Assembly: GCA_027490155.1 (NCBI GenBank)
Contig: JAIXYP010000069.1
Coordinates: 1-64,000, forward strand
Reading direction: 5' to 3'
DNA: 64,000 nt
From: Cytophagaceae bacterium
GTDB taxonomy: Bacteria > Bacteroidota > Bacteroidia > Cytophagales > Flexibacteraceae
Positions 26,838 through 35,244 of the stretch are shown here, one piece after another; positions within the stretch are counted from its first letter, which is position 1, and each line of letters opens with the position of its first letter. Below the pieces are notes generated by a model. That model saw only the letters and a program-made list of their open reading frames with translations. It was not told the DNA's origin and did no database searches. The translations under genes were made by a program, and so were the position numbers.

Positions 26838-29804
26838 TTAGCTGATTTTGTTCTTCTTCCAGGCATCGAGTACGAAAGGTACCGCGATGTAGATGGTTGA
26901 GTAGGTACCGCTCAGGACACCAACAAGGAGTGCAAACGACATACCGCGAACGGTTTCACCACCGAATACCAGTAGGATCAGGACAACCAAGAACACGGTT
27001 GAGGCGGTAACCACGGTGCGGCTGAAGGTATTGTTGAGTGCGCGGTTAAGCAAATCTGCGCGATCGACGTCTTCGCCTTCTTCCTTGATCATCTCGCGGA
27101 TACGGTCAAAGATAACGACCGTGTCATTAACCGAGTAACCAACGATGGTCAAGACGGCAGCGATGAAGTTCTGGTCGATCTCTAGGGTGAAAGGCAACAG
27201 GTCTTTCCCGATAGAATAGAGTACAATCACAACTAATGCATCGTGGAAGATAGCAATGGTTGCACCAAGGGCATACTCCCAGCGGCGGAAGCGGATCCAG
27301 ATGTAGCCGAAGATACCGATTAGGGCGATGATCACGGCGATCAAGGATTTGCTACGGATGTCTTGGGCGACAGTTGGGCCAACTTTAGCGCTAGACTTGA
27401 TTTCGTACTTGGCACCTACTTTATCAAGGCCAGCTTTAACAGCAGTTTCAACCTTGATGGCGGCATCTTCTGACTGATCAGTGATCAGGTAGTTGGTCGT
27501 GATTTTGACACGTGAAGCTTCGCCAAAGGCCTTAACTTCTGGCGAGCTTTGGAGGTTTCCCGCTAGGGCGTCACGGACTTGGTCGGTCGTTACGTCTTTG
27601 TCAAACTGGACGATGTAGCTCCAACCACCGCTGAAATCAACACCGTAGTTCAGACCACGAACAGCAATCAGGGCCAAGCCACCAAAGATCAGGATGCTAG
27701 AGGCTATGTAGGCGATTTTACGTTTGCCAACAAAGTCAAAGTTGACATTTTTGAACGCATCCTTCGACAGGCTGGTCCAGAAGCCAATGCTTTGTCCTTT
27801 TGATAGGCGACGCTCGTTCAGCAAACGGGTCACGTAGATCGAGGTGAATAGCGAGGTGATAATACCCAAGATCAGTGTTGAGGCAAAACCTTGGACAGGT
27901 CCGCTACCGAAGTACACCAGAACCGCACCTGCAATCAGGGTGGTGATGTTGGCATCCCAGATGGAGCTAGAGGCCATTTTGTAGCCGTTGTCAATAGCCA
28001 AGGCAAGTGGCACACCTTCGCGTAGCTCTTCTTTGATACGTTCGTTAATCAGTACGTTCGCATCCACAGCCATACCAATGGTGAGGACGATACCGGCGAT
28101 ACCTGGCAGGGTCAAAACTGCGTTAAACTGTACCAGTGCACCGAGGATAAACACAATGTTGATCAAAACGGCGATGTCAGCCACGAAGCCAGAAGTGCTG
28201 TAATAAGCCACCATGAACAAGATGATCACCAAGAAACCGACCAAGATCGAGATCAATCCTTGTTGGATAGACTCAGCACCAAGGGTAGGACCGACGACAG
28301 ATTCTTCAACAATCCGGATAGGCACAGGCATCTTACCAGCCTTCAGGATGTTCTCAAGGTCACTTGCTTCTTCGATGGTAAAGTTACCACTGATGCTGCT
28401 GCTACCGTTCGGGATCTCGCCTTGTACGGTTGGCGCACTCTGCACACGGTTATCAAGGACGATTGCGATGGATTTGCCAACGTTGGCACGGGTCAGGTTG
28501 CGCCAAATGCGGGCACCTTCGGGCTTCATTGACATGTTGACCGAGTTACGGCCACGCTCATCGATATCACGATAGGCACTTGCTACTTCCTCGCCACCAA
28601 GCTGGGCATTGCCTTCGCGGGTAGTTTTGAGTGCATACATCATCAAGAAAGGTTTGCCATTGCCACCATTATCGTCTGGTTTGCTCTGCCAAAGGATGCG
28701 CATGTTGCCTGGCTTGAACTTCTGAACATCAGGAAGGCCCAAAATGCGGTTGATGTTGGCAGTGTCCTTAACAAGGGCGAAGATGCCACGACCATAAGGG
28801 TCAATGCTGATCAGGCGACGTAGGGTCTTGCTAACTGCAGTATCTTTCTTGGCAGTATCGGCTGGTTTGCTGACATCGGCAGTTTTGGTGGCGCTATCGG
28901 CTTTGGCAGTTGCGCTGTCCGAAGTTGTTGCCAGCGAACCAGCAAGAGCGGCGCTATCAGGTTTGGCGGCAGCTACCTCGTCTTCTTTGACTAGTTTGTT
29001 GCCAGAGCGCTCCTGCATGACCATGTAGTCATTGAGCTTCTGATAGAATGGGATAAACTCCTGCACGGTGAAGGTCTCGTAGAACTCGAGCTTGGCAATG
29101 CCTTGCAATAGTTTACGGACACGCTCTGGGCTTTCGACACCTGGTAGCTCGATCTGGATGCGGCTAGTGCCTTGTAGGCGTTGGATGTTCGGCTGGGTGA
29201 CACCGAATTTGTCGATACGGGCACGGAGGATCTCGAATGTACGATCAAGGGTACCGTTTACCTCATCATTTAGGTACTTCAGGACCTCTTCGTCTTTTGC
29301 CGAAAGGTTGATGATACGGTCGTTGGTACGATTGCTAAAGATGCTAGCCAGTGTTGTTCCGTTAGATACGGCCTTGAACTCTTTGTAGAATAGGGCCACA
29401 AAGTCGCTATTGCTGACCTCAGTACTGCTTGTTTGGGCAGCCTTAAGGGCTTGCTGGAACGCGGGGTTAGGGTTGTCGTTGGCCAAAACACGTAGGATGT
29501 CAGCACCGCTAACTTCCATCGTGACGAACATGCCTCCTTTAAGGTCAAGCCCCAATTTGATTTCTTGGTTCTTGGCGTCCTTGTAGGTGAAGCTCATGAT
29601 ACCTAGGTCCAGCACGGGTTCGGTCCACATGCTATCCAGATAGGCTTGTTTTTTGCGCAGATCGACTTCGCCAGTTTTGGTGTCGGTTGCGAAGCTGCGG
29701 GCATCATCCTCGACGTTGTTGGCCACAAACGTGAACGAGAGGTAGTAGATGCAGAGGGCCGTAAACACGATGGTTACAAGCCAATATAGACCTCGTTGTT
29801 GCAT
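26838..29804 (-). CDS. secDF: Protein translocase SecDF fusion
   Basis: 988 residues from the ATG at 29804, which gives the usual Bacteroidetes N-terminus MQQRGLYWLVTIVF. The SecD half has a large periplasmic region and DLKGGM, then RNSVNMSMKPEGARIW and membrane helices with FNAVLTLPGIAGIVLTIGMA. The SecF half starts near residue 640 with its own helix, GLNYGVDFSGG, and a helix bundle containing GYSVNDTVVIFDRIRE. SecDF uses the proton gradient to pull exported proteins through SecYEG. An Ala/Lys/Asp-rich insert (about residues 275-325) interrupts the first periplasmic domain. A 13-C tract lies 3 bases before the start codon. Confidence 0.97.
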   Translation of the reverse strand: MQQRGLYWLVTIVFTALCIYYLSFTFVANNVEDDARSFATDTKTGEVDLRKKQAYLDSMWTEPVLDLGIMSFTYKDAKNQEIKLGLDLKGGMFVTMEVSGADILRVLANDNPNPAFQQALKAAQTSSTEVSNSDFVALFYKEFKAVSNGTTLASIFSNRTNDRIINLSAKDEEVLKYLNDEVNGTLDRTFEILRARIDKFGVTQPNIQRLQGTSRIQIELPGVESPERVRKLLQGIAKLEFYETFTVQEFIPFYQKLNDYMVMQERSGNKLVKEDEVAAAKPDSAALAGSLATTSDSATAKADSATKTADVSKPADTAKKDTAVSKTLRRLISIDPYGRGIFALVKDTANINRILGLPDVQKFKPGNMRILWQSKPDDNGGNGKPFLMMYALKTTREGNAQLGGEEVASAYRDIDERGRNSVNMSMKPEGARIWRNLTRANVGKSIAIVLDNRVQSAPTVQGEIPNGSSSISGNFTIEEASDLENILKAGKMPVPIRIVEESVVGPTLGAESIQQGLISILVGFLVIILFMVAYYSTSGFVADIAVLINIVFILGALVQFNAVLTLPGIAGIVLTIGMAVDANVLINERIKEELREGVPLALAIDNGYKMASSSIWDANITTLIAGAVLVYFGSGPVQGFASTLILGIITSLFTSIYVTRLLNERRLSKGQSIGFWTSLSKDAFKNVNFDFVGKRKIAYIASSILIFGGLALIAVRGLNYGVDFSGGWSYIVQFDKDVTTDQVRDALAGNLQSSPEVKAFGEASRVKITTNYLITDQSEDAAIKVETAVKAGLDKVGAKYEIKSSAKVGPTVAQDIRSKSLIAVIIALIGIFGYIWIRFRRWEYALGATIAIFHDALVVIVLYSIGKDLLPFTLEIDQNFIAAVLTIVGYSVNDTVVIFDRIREMIKEEGEDVDRADLLNRALNNTFSRTVVTASTVFLVVLILLVFGGETVRGMSFALLVGVLSGTYSTIYIAVPFVLDAWKKNKIS

Positions 29805-29807
29805 AAC

Positions 29808-29820
29808 GGGGGGGGGGGGG
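29808..29820. repeat. Homopolymer of 13 G (C on the coding strand) next to the secDF start
   Basis: Thirteen G residues in a row on the plus strand; on the secDF strand this is C13, three bases before the ATG. A second run of six G follows at 29827-29832. Such long G/C homopolymers slip in replication and are a classic source of phase variation when placed in leaders or promoters. Length error in the assembly is also possible. Confidence 0.85.
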
Positions 29821-30083
29821 AGAAAAGGGGGGATTGGTGGGTAATAAAGATTAGACGACTGCAGCCAAGCAAGTTCTACCTGCCGTAACAATAGATAAGG
29901 AGGCGCTTGGTTGTGGTCGTTAGACTGATGTTATGATCGACCAAGTTGGGTGCGTGATCAATTATCAGCCTTAGTGCCCTAGCGTTTCGTCCGTTTGAGT
30001 GGGTAGATTTCGTCAATGGCTCCACTTTAAGGCCAATGTACTTATCCTATCAAATGCCGAAGCGGGCTGCTTAGTAGCAATAA

Positions 30084-30506
30084 CTATGGCGCATTGGCCA
30101 CGATACTTGTCCTGAGGATGCAGCGCGTAAGCAAAACCGGCATCCGGAGTGCATACTGTGCATGGACAATCAGCTTGACTCGGACGACACCTATACTATA
30201 TGGTATAACGTCTGGCCGGATGAACTCAAGAAAGGCAGGTACTGTTGTGCTGACAGGCGCTCCAGGGGCTTGGGCTTGGTGCAGCTCGGTACCTGTTGGC
30301 AGGTTGGCTTTCTCAGGTTGTTTGTGGGTACCCGAGCTCAACTTTACAGCCTTAGCACTATTGGCGATGGCTGCCAGGTGGCTCTGCCGCGCCTTGATGG
30401 AGTTGGTCGTCAGCAGTTGCTGGCCCACCACAGCCGACAGCATAGCCATGATCAGCAGCCATGAGGCAGCCGTCAAAGACCAATGTTGTGGATAAGCGGT
30501 TTTCAT
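30084..30506 (-). CDS. Hypothetical single-pass membrane protein
   Basis: 140 residues from the ATG at 30506. One hydrophobic segment (about residues 12-28, ASWLLIMAMLSAVVGQQLL) follows a short N-terminus, so the rest probably faces the periplasm. The remainder has no motif I recognise; the C-terminus contains VIPYSIGVVRVKLIVHAQYA. It has its own -7 box (30514-30521) only seven bases upstream of the ATG, which supports the gene and suggests a leaderless or nearly leaderless mRNA. It is divergent from nuoA. Confidence 0.5.
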   Translation of the reverse strand: MKTAYPQHWSLTAASWLLIMAMLSAVVGQQLLTTNSIKARQSHLAAIANSAKAVKLSSGTHKQPEKANLPTGTELHQAQAPGAPVSTTVPAFLEFIRPDVIPYSIGVVRVKLIVHAQYALRMPVLLTRCILRTSIVANAP

Positions 30507-30513
30507 CAGAGGG

Positions 30514-30521
30514 CAAAGGTA
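30514..30521 (-). promoter_or_regulatory. -7 box of the hypothetical membrane protein
   Basis: Reads TACCTTTG on the minus strand, a strong TAnnTTTG match. Only seven bases separate it from the ATG at 30506, placing the transcript start at or very near the start codon. Confidence 0.5.
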
Positions 30522-30558
30522 GTAATAATAATTAGTTTGGCACAATAGGCCCTATAAG

Positions 30559-30591
30559 GTTGGGTTTGGCAGCTTTATACCAATATCTTTG
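30559..30591 (+). promoter_or_regulatory. nuo operon promoter
   Basis: GTTG (30559-30562) and TATCTTTG (30584-30591) are separated by 21 bases, close to the Bacteroidetes consensus. The start of transcription would be near 30598, leaving a leader of about 190 bases before nuoA. Confidence 0.6.
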
Positions 30592-30789
30592 CACACTTGC
30601 CTAGCCCAAAGCTGGTTCTTTGTGCGTTTTGATACTTGGCCTAGATCTTTATGGCCTCGGAACGAAACCCCAAACCTGAACCAGAAGTTATGCAGGTACT
30701 TTGTTTTTTGTTCGGACCAAGATTCGTCACTCGGCCGTAATGCCCTAGGACAACAAGGCCAACCCTCAAAACTTCATCACTAAATACCT

Positions 30790-31158
30790 ATGCAAGTTTC
30801 TTCCCCGCAGGACTATTTGCCTATCATTATTCAGTTCGCCTTGGCCTTGGGCTTCGTCGTGCTTTCGATGATCGCCTCGCATGCCATCGGCCCCAAACGC
30901 AAAGCCAAAATCAAGGACGAGCAGTGGGAGTGTGGTATCGAGTCCGTTGGTGATGCGCGTGCCCCAATCTCGATCAAGTACTTCTTGGTCGCAATCTTGT
31001 TCGTTTTGTTTGACGTCGAGGTTATCTTTATGTACCCTTGGGCTGTCAACTTTAGGTACCTAGGCTGGATCGGCTTTGTAGAGATGGTTATCTTCATGGG
31101 CTTCCTGCTTACTGGCTATTTCTATATCATCAAGAAGGGCGTCCTTAATTGGGAGTAG
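30790..31158 (+). CDS. nuoA: NADH-quinone oxidoreductase subunit A
   Basis: 122 residues, three membrane helices. The family signature EQWECGIESVG is followed by ISIKYFLVAILFVLFDVE and YPWA. NuoA is a small membrane subunit near the quinone site of complex I. It is the first gene of a complete nuoA-N operon. A second, diverged NuoA is encoded alone at 62052-62567. Confidence 0.95.
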   Translation: MQVSSPQDYLPIIIQFALALGFVVLSMIASHAIGPKRKAKIKDEQWECGIESVGDARAPISIKYFLVAILFVLFDVEVIFMYPWAVNFRYLGWIGFVEMVIFMGFLLTGYFYIIKKGVLNWE

Positions 31159-31231
31159 TCCTAAAAGTCGTCGGCCCTAAGCCGACAGAGATTCAACATT
31201 AACATTTCGCCCCTACACAACAGACAAGGTT

Positions 31232-31798
31232 ATGGCAGTGAAAATGGTAGAAGCGCCTGAAGGCATCGAAGGCCAAGGTTTCTTCGCAACTTCGTTCGAA
31301 AAAGTAGTAGGTCTGGCCCGTGCCAACTCATTGTGGCCTTTGCCCTTTGCCACCTCATGCTGCGGCATCGAGTTTATGGCCACCATGGCTAGCCATTATG
31401 ACCTAGCCCGCTTTGGCAGCGAGCGCCCTAGTTTCAGCCCACGTCAGGCTGATATGTTGATGGTGATGGGTACCATTGCCAAAAAGATGGCCCCGATCCT
31501 GAAGCAGACCTACGAACAAATGGCCGAACCACGTTGGGTTATTGCTGTTGGTGCCTGCGCCAGCAGTGGTGGTATTTTCGATACTTATTCGGTCCTGCAA
31601 GGCATCGATAGGGTTATTCCGGTTGACGTTTACGTCCCTGGCTGCCCACCACGTCCTGAGCAAATCTTGGAAGGTGTGATGCAGATCCAGGAGTTGGCCA
31701 AAAATGAGTCTCTCCGGTACCGCAACAGCGATGCCTATGCCGCCAAACTCGCCCGCTATAACATCGAGACTGAGGGTAAACTGCTTTACAGTCTTTAG
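31232..31798 (+). CDS. nuoB: NADH-quinone oxidoreductase subunit B
   Basis: 188 residues. It carries the 4Fe-4S cluster N2, the last electron carrier before quinone. The ligands are visible in [23 protein letters not shown] and [12 protein letters not shown]. The first two residues of the cluster motif form the adjacent Cys-Cys typical of NuoB. The length is normal, and it lies 73 bp after nuoA. Confidence 0.97.
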   Translation: MAVKMVEAPEGIEGQGFFATSFEKVVGLARANSLWPLPFATSCCGIEFMATMASHYDLARFGSERPSFSPRQADMLMVMGTIAKKMAPILKQTYEQMAEPRWVIAVGACASSGGIFDTYSVLQGIDRVIPVDVYVPGCPPRPEQILEGVMQIQELAKNESLRYRNSDAYAAKLARYNIETEGKLLYSL

Positions 31799-31854
31799 TA
31801 GCCCTCCAATCAATCCAAACCGCACAGTATCCTCCTGACCCGGACCATCTATTT

Positions 31855-32355
31855 ATGCTGACCAACGAACAAGTACTGGCAGATATCAACAGCAAGTTTG
31901 GCGACTATGTGACCGACGTTGCTGATCCTTTCGGGATGTTGACCTTCACGACCTCGCGCGAGAAGCTAGTTGACCTTTTTAAGTACCTGTACGATCATAA
32001 GGAGTTCCAGTACCAGTTCCTGACCACCCTATGTGGTGTGCATTATCCTGACCAAGTAGATCGTGAGCTGGGTGTTGTCTATCATCTACATAGCCTTGTC
32101 CAGAACCACCGGATCCGGATCAAAACTTTTGTACCGATCGACAACCCATTAGTGCCGACCCTTACAGGTTTGTTCAACAGTGCCAACTGGCAGGAGCGTG
32201 AGACTTATGACTTCTTTGGTATAGAGTTCACTGGGCACCCAGACCTACGCCGGATCATGAACGTGGATGAGATGGACTACTTCCCGCTTCGGAAGGAATA
32301 TCCACTAGAGGACCAACAACGTCGTGATAAAGACGACCGCATGTTTGGTCGATAG
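31855..32355 (+). CDS. nuoC: NADH-quinone oxidoreductase subunit C
   Basis: 166 residues, the 30-kDa subunit of the complex I connecting module. The signature ERETYDFFGIEFTGHPDLRR (about 120-139) is well conserved. The gene is separate from nuoD, not fused as in enterobacteria. It has no cofactor of its own and supports NuoB and NuoD. Confidence 0.96.
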   Translation: MLTNEQVLADINSKFGDYVTDVADPFGMLTFTTSREKLVDLFKYLYDHKEFQYQFLTTLCGVHYPDQVDRELGVVYHLHSLVQNHRIRIKTFVPIDNPLVPTLTGLFNSANWQERETYDFFGIEFTGHPDLRRIMNVDEMDYFPLRKEYPLEDQQRRDKDDRMFGR

Positions 32356-32467
32356 ACCCTAGGCGTCACCAGATTCCGATTTTATACCGATACTACTGTC
32401 CAGCAAGGGCTAGGTCCCTAACCGACACACTACCCCAACACAACTCGCCCCATCATAAACTGGCCTT

Positions 32468-33691
32468 ATGGACTATAACTTAGCCACCGCAGCCGCCGCC
32501 CCAGACAAAGAGCTGGTGCATTATGTCAACGAGCTGACAACCATCAACCTTGGCCCGACTCACCCCGCAACGCATGGTGTGTTCCAGAACGTGCTCAAGA
32601 TGGATGGCGAGAAAATCGTTTCAGCTGATACAACGGTTGGCTATATCCACCGTGCTTTCGAGAAGCTAGCCGAACATCGTCCCCTGTACCAAATCACCCC
32701 GATCACCGATCGCCTCAACTATTGCAGCTCGCCCATCAACAACATGGGCTGGCACATGACCGTCGAGAAGCTATTGGGTGTGCAAGTACCTAAGCGTGCC
32801 CAGTACATCCGTGTTATCATGATGGAGTTGGCCCGTATTTCGGACCACATCATCTGTAACAGTATCTTGGGTGTTGATACAGGGGCCTTCACAGGCTTCT
32901 TATATGTGTTCCAGATGCGTGAGAAGATCTATGAGATCTACGAAGAAATCTGCGGCACCCGCCTAACGACCAATATGGGCCGTTTAGGTGGTATGGAGCG
33001 TGACCTTAACGAGCGTGCCATTACCAAACTGCGTGCCTTCCTGAAGGAGTTCCCAGTTGTGTTGCAAGAGTTTATTGACTTGTTCGAGCGCAACAGGATC
33101 TTTATGGACCGTACCCTAGGTGTTGGTGCTATTTCTGCCGAAATGGCCCTCAACTATGGCTTTACGGGGCCTAATCTCCGCGCAGCTGGGGTTGATTATG
33201 ACGTCCGGGTCAATGAGCCATATAGCAGCTACGAGGACTTTAAGTTCGAGATACCTGTCGGCACCATTGGTTGTACTTATGACCGTTTCTTGGTCCGGAA
33301 CGAGGAGATGTGGCAATCAGTTAGCATCATCCAGCAGGCGCTAGACAACCTGCCTAACGATGGCTTTGCTGCCGATGCCGAGCATTATTACCTCCCTCCA
33401 AAACAAGAGGTCTATCGGAGCATGGAAGCCCTGATCTACCACTTCAAAATTGTGATGGGAGAGATCGATGCCCCAGTGGGTGAGGTCTATCACAGTGTCG
33501 AAGGTGGCAATGGTGAACTAGGTTTCTACCTCGTCAGTGATGGTGGCCGTGCTCCGTATCGTTTGCACTTCCGCCGTCCCTGCTTCATCTACTACCAAGC
33601 CTACCCAGAGATGATCAAGGATATGGTCCTGTCGGATGCCATCGTCTTGCTCAGCAGCATGAACGTCATCGCGGGTGAGTTGGATGGGTAA
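32468..33691 (+). CDS. nuoD: NADH-quinone oxidoreductase subunit D
   Basis: 407 residues, the 49-kDa subunit that forms the quinone pocket with NuoB. It shows NLGPTHPATHGV (near residue 27), YIHRAFEK, the MGWHMTVEKLLG region and the C-terminal SDGGRAPYRLHFRRPCF. It descends from the large subunit of NiFe hydrogenases but lacks their metal-binding cysteines. The gene is full length, 112 bp after nuoC. Confidence 0.97.
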   Translation: MDYNLATAAAAPDKELVHYVNELTTINLGPTHPATHGVFQNVLKMDGEKIVSADTTVGYIHRAFEKLAEHRPLYQITPITDRLNYCSSPINNMGWHMTVEKLLGVQVPKRAQYIRVIMMELARISDHIICNSILGVDTGAFTGFLYVFQMREKIYEIYEEICGTRLTTNMGRLGGMERDLNERAITKLRAFLKEFPVVLQEFIDLFERNRIFMDRTLGVGAISAEMALNYGFTGPNLRAAGVDYDVRVNEPYSSYEDFKFEIPVGTIGCTYDRFLVRNEEMWQSVSIIQQALDNLPNDGFAADAEHYYLPPKQEVYRSMEALIYHFKIVMGEIDAPVGEVYHSVEGGNGELGFYLVSDGGRAPYRLHFRRPCFIYYQAYPEMIKDMVLSDAIVLLSSMNVIAGELDG

Positions 33692-33869
33692 TAGGTCCAA
33701 GCTATTGTGATCAACAACCAACTTAAGACTTTCACTAAACTGAATCACTGTTCCGAAGCACTAGTCAACTAAAATACTTAGAAGACTTTTACGCCCTTGG
33801 GGTCTTAACCCAAACTGGACAGTCATAACAATAACAGTCCCCCTACTGCCCAAACCAGTCACAGTCCTT

Positions 33870-34391
33870 ATGAATGAAACTAGTCAAGATATCGACTTCA
33901 CCTTCAGCCCTGACGAACTAGTAGAGGCCAAACGCCTAATTGCTAAGTTTCCGGAGGGCAAACAAAAGTCTGCCGTACTTGGGTTGCTCCACATGGCGCA
34001 AGCCAAATGGGGCTGGGCATCTGTGCCAGCGATGGACTATGTTGCCTCTTTGCTGGACATCAATCCGATTGAAGTCTATGAGGTAGCCACATTCTACACC
34101 ATGTTCCATCTGGACAAAACGGGTAAGTATGTGCTGGAGGTATGCCGCACAAGTCCTTGTTGCCTATTGGGTGCCGAGGAAACTGTCGAAAGGCTTGAGG
34201 CGAAACTAGGCATCAAGGTTGGCCAGACCACTCCTGATGGCTTGTTCACCCTCAAGGAGGTTGAGTGTTTGGCTGCCTGCGGTTTCGGCCCGGTTATCCA
34301 AATCCATGAGGCCTACCACGAGCACATGACTCCGGATAATGCTGAGCAATTAGTGGACACCTTGACCTCTAAGGCATTGGCTCAAAACTAG
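33870..34391 (+). CDS. nuoE: NADH-quinone oxidoreductase subunit E
   Basis: 173 residues, a thioredoxin-like subunit carrying the 2Fe-2S cluster N1a of the NADH-oxidising module. Ligands lie in EVCRTSPCCLLGA and VECLAACGFGP. The N-terminal helical part (FPEGKQKSAVLGLLHMAQ) is typical. In other Bacteroidetes it is followed by nuoF; here two unrelated genes intervene, the first starting only 8 bases after its stop. Confidence 0.95.
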   Translation: MNETSQDIDFTFSPDELVEAKRLIAKFPEGKQKSAVLGLLHMAQAKWGWASVPAMDYVASLLDINPIEVYEVATFYTMFHLDKTGKYVLEVCRTSPCCLLGAEETVERLEAKLGIKVGQTTPDGLFTLKEVECLAACGFGPVIQIHEAYHEHMTPDNAEQLVDTLTSKALAQN

Positions 34392-34399
34392 AGGTTACC

Positions 34400-34774
34400 A
34401 TGGAAGCTTCAAAATCCGGCAAATACAGGGTGTGGCTAACCTATGACTTCAACTTTGGGATCAACCTCCAGGGGCTTTTTCAGTTTCTGGATAAGTATGA
34501 TGCCAAGGAGTGTGGCCACTCTACAGCTACATTTATGTACAGGCCATCAAGCTTAGACAACTTGTTAGATGACATTAAGGTTGAGATATCAACCTACGTG
34601 ACGTTTGAAGCTGGTGCCCGGATTTATATCGTCTATCCTAAGGACGTGGAGTACTCTGCAAAAACTGGTTTGCCCTACTATCATGTGGTAGGTAAACTAA
34701 TCAGTGGCGTTCGCAAACCTGCCCAATGGGCTGGTTATTACCAAGTAGAGCAAGATTCGGAAGTAGATGAGTAA
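34400..34774 (+). CDS. Unknown protein paired with a PIN-domain protein inside the nuo operon
   Basis: 124 residues, soluble, no signal peptide or membrane segment. The N-terminal YRVWLTYDFNFGINLQGLF is followed by KYDAKECGHSTATF, then VTFEAGARIYIVYPKD and KLISGVRKPAQWAGYY, and it has an acidic tail. The pattern of short strands and helices suggests a small alpha/beta fold. I do not recognise the family. Its stop codon overlaps the start of the PIN gene by 8 bases, so the two are translationally coupled. A first gene with this overlap to a PIN toxin is often the antitoxin, but there is no recognisable DNA-binding domain (inference only). Confidence 0.75.
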   Translation: MEASKSGKYRVWLTYDFNFGINLQGLFQFLDKYDAKECGHSTATFMYRPSSLDNLLDDIKVEISTYVTFEAGARIYIVYPKDVEYSAKTGLPYYHVVGKLISGVRKPAQWAGYYQVEQDSEVDE

Positions 34775-35237
34775 GGTAGCACTGGCAGATACAGGATTTT
34801 GGATTTCCTTGTTGGACGATTTGTCGGATAAGGATCAGCACCATCGTGCCGAGACCTACTTTAACCTTGCTGCTGCATCTGGTGTCACGATCTATAAACC
34901 ATGGCCTTGCCTTTATGAGGTATTTAGGGCCAGAGGTGTCAAAAGCCCACGTTTTAGGGCTAGCCCTTATCTCCCGCAGGTCTTGGGATCAGACCATATC
35001 ATTGATGACACAGACTATCGCTTGTCCTCTATCCAGTACCTGAGCCAACAATTTGGCCCTGATACGCACACAGATAAGAACTTCAGTAGCCTATCCCTAG
35101 TTGACATCGTGATCAACAAGATATTAGAGGATCGGCCTAACCAAATACAGTACTTTATCACTAACAACGTCAAGGACTTTCAGCCAACCCTAGCTAGGCT
35201 TAATCGGCTCGAAGTCATAGATCTAAAGATAACCTAA
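34767..35237 (+). CDS. PIN-domain protein (putative ribonuclease) inside the nuo operon
   Basis: 156 residues. The acidic positions of a PIN nuclease are present in order: Asp8 in LADTGFWISLL, Glu51 in CLYEVFRAR, Asp113 in LSLVDIVINKIL, and Asn134/Asp137 in FITNNVKDF. PIN proteins cleave RNA with Mg2+ or Mn2+; many are the toxins of VapBC-type pairs. It is longer than a typical VapC (about 130), with an insert around residues 58-105. It overlaps the upstream unknown gene by 8 bases and ends 7 bases before the nuoF start, so it must be transcribed with complex I unless a cryptic promoter exists. Confidence 0.8.
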   Translation: MSKVALADTGFWISLLDDLSDKDQHHRAETYFNLAAASGVTIYKPWPCLYEVFRARGVKSPRFRASPYLPQVLGSDHIIDDTDYRLSSIQYLSQQFGPDTHTDKNFSSLSLVDIVINKILEDRPNQIQYFITNNVKDFQPTLARLNRLEVIDLKIT

Positions 35238-35244
35238 CGTCCAG

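Noticed and set aside
26838-29804. SecD and SecF fused into one gene
   Set aside because: The fusion is normal for Bacteroidetes and not a novelty.
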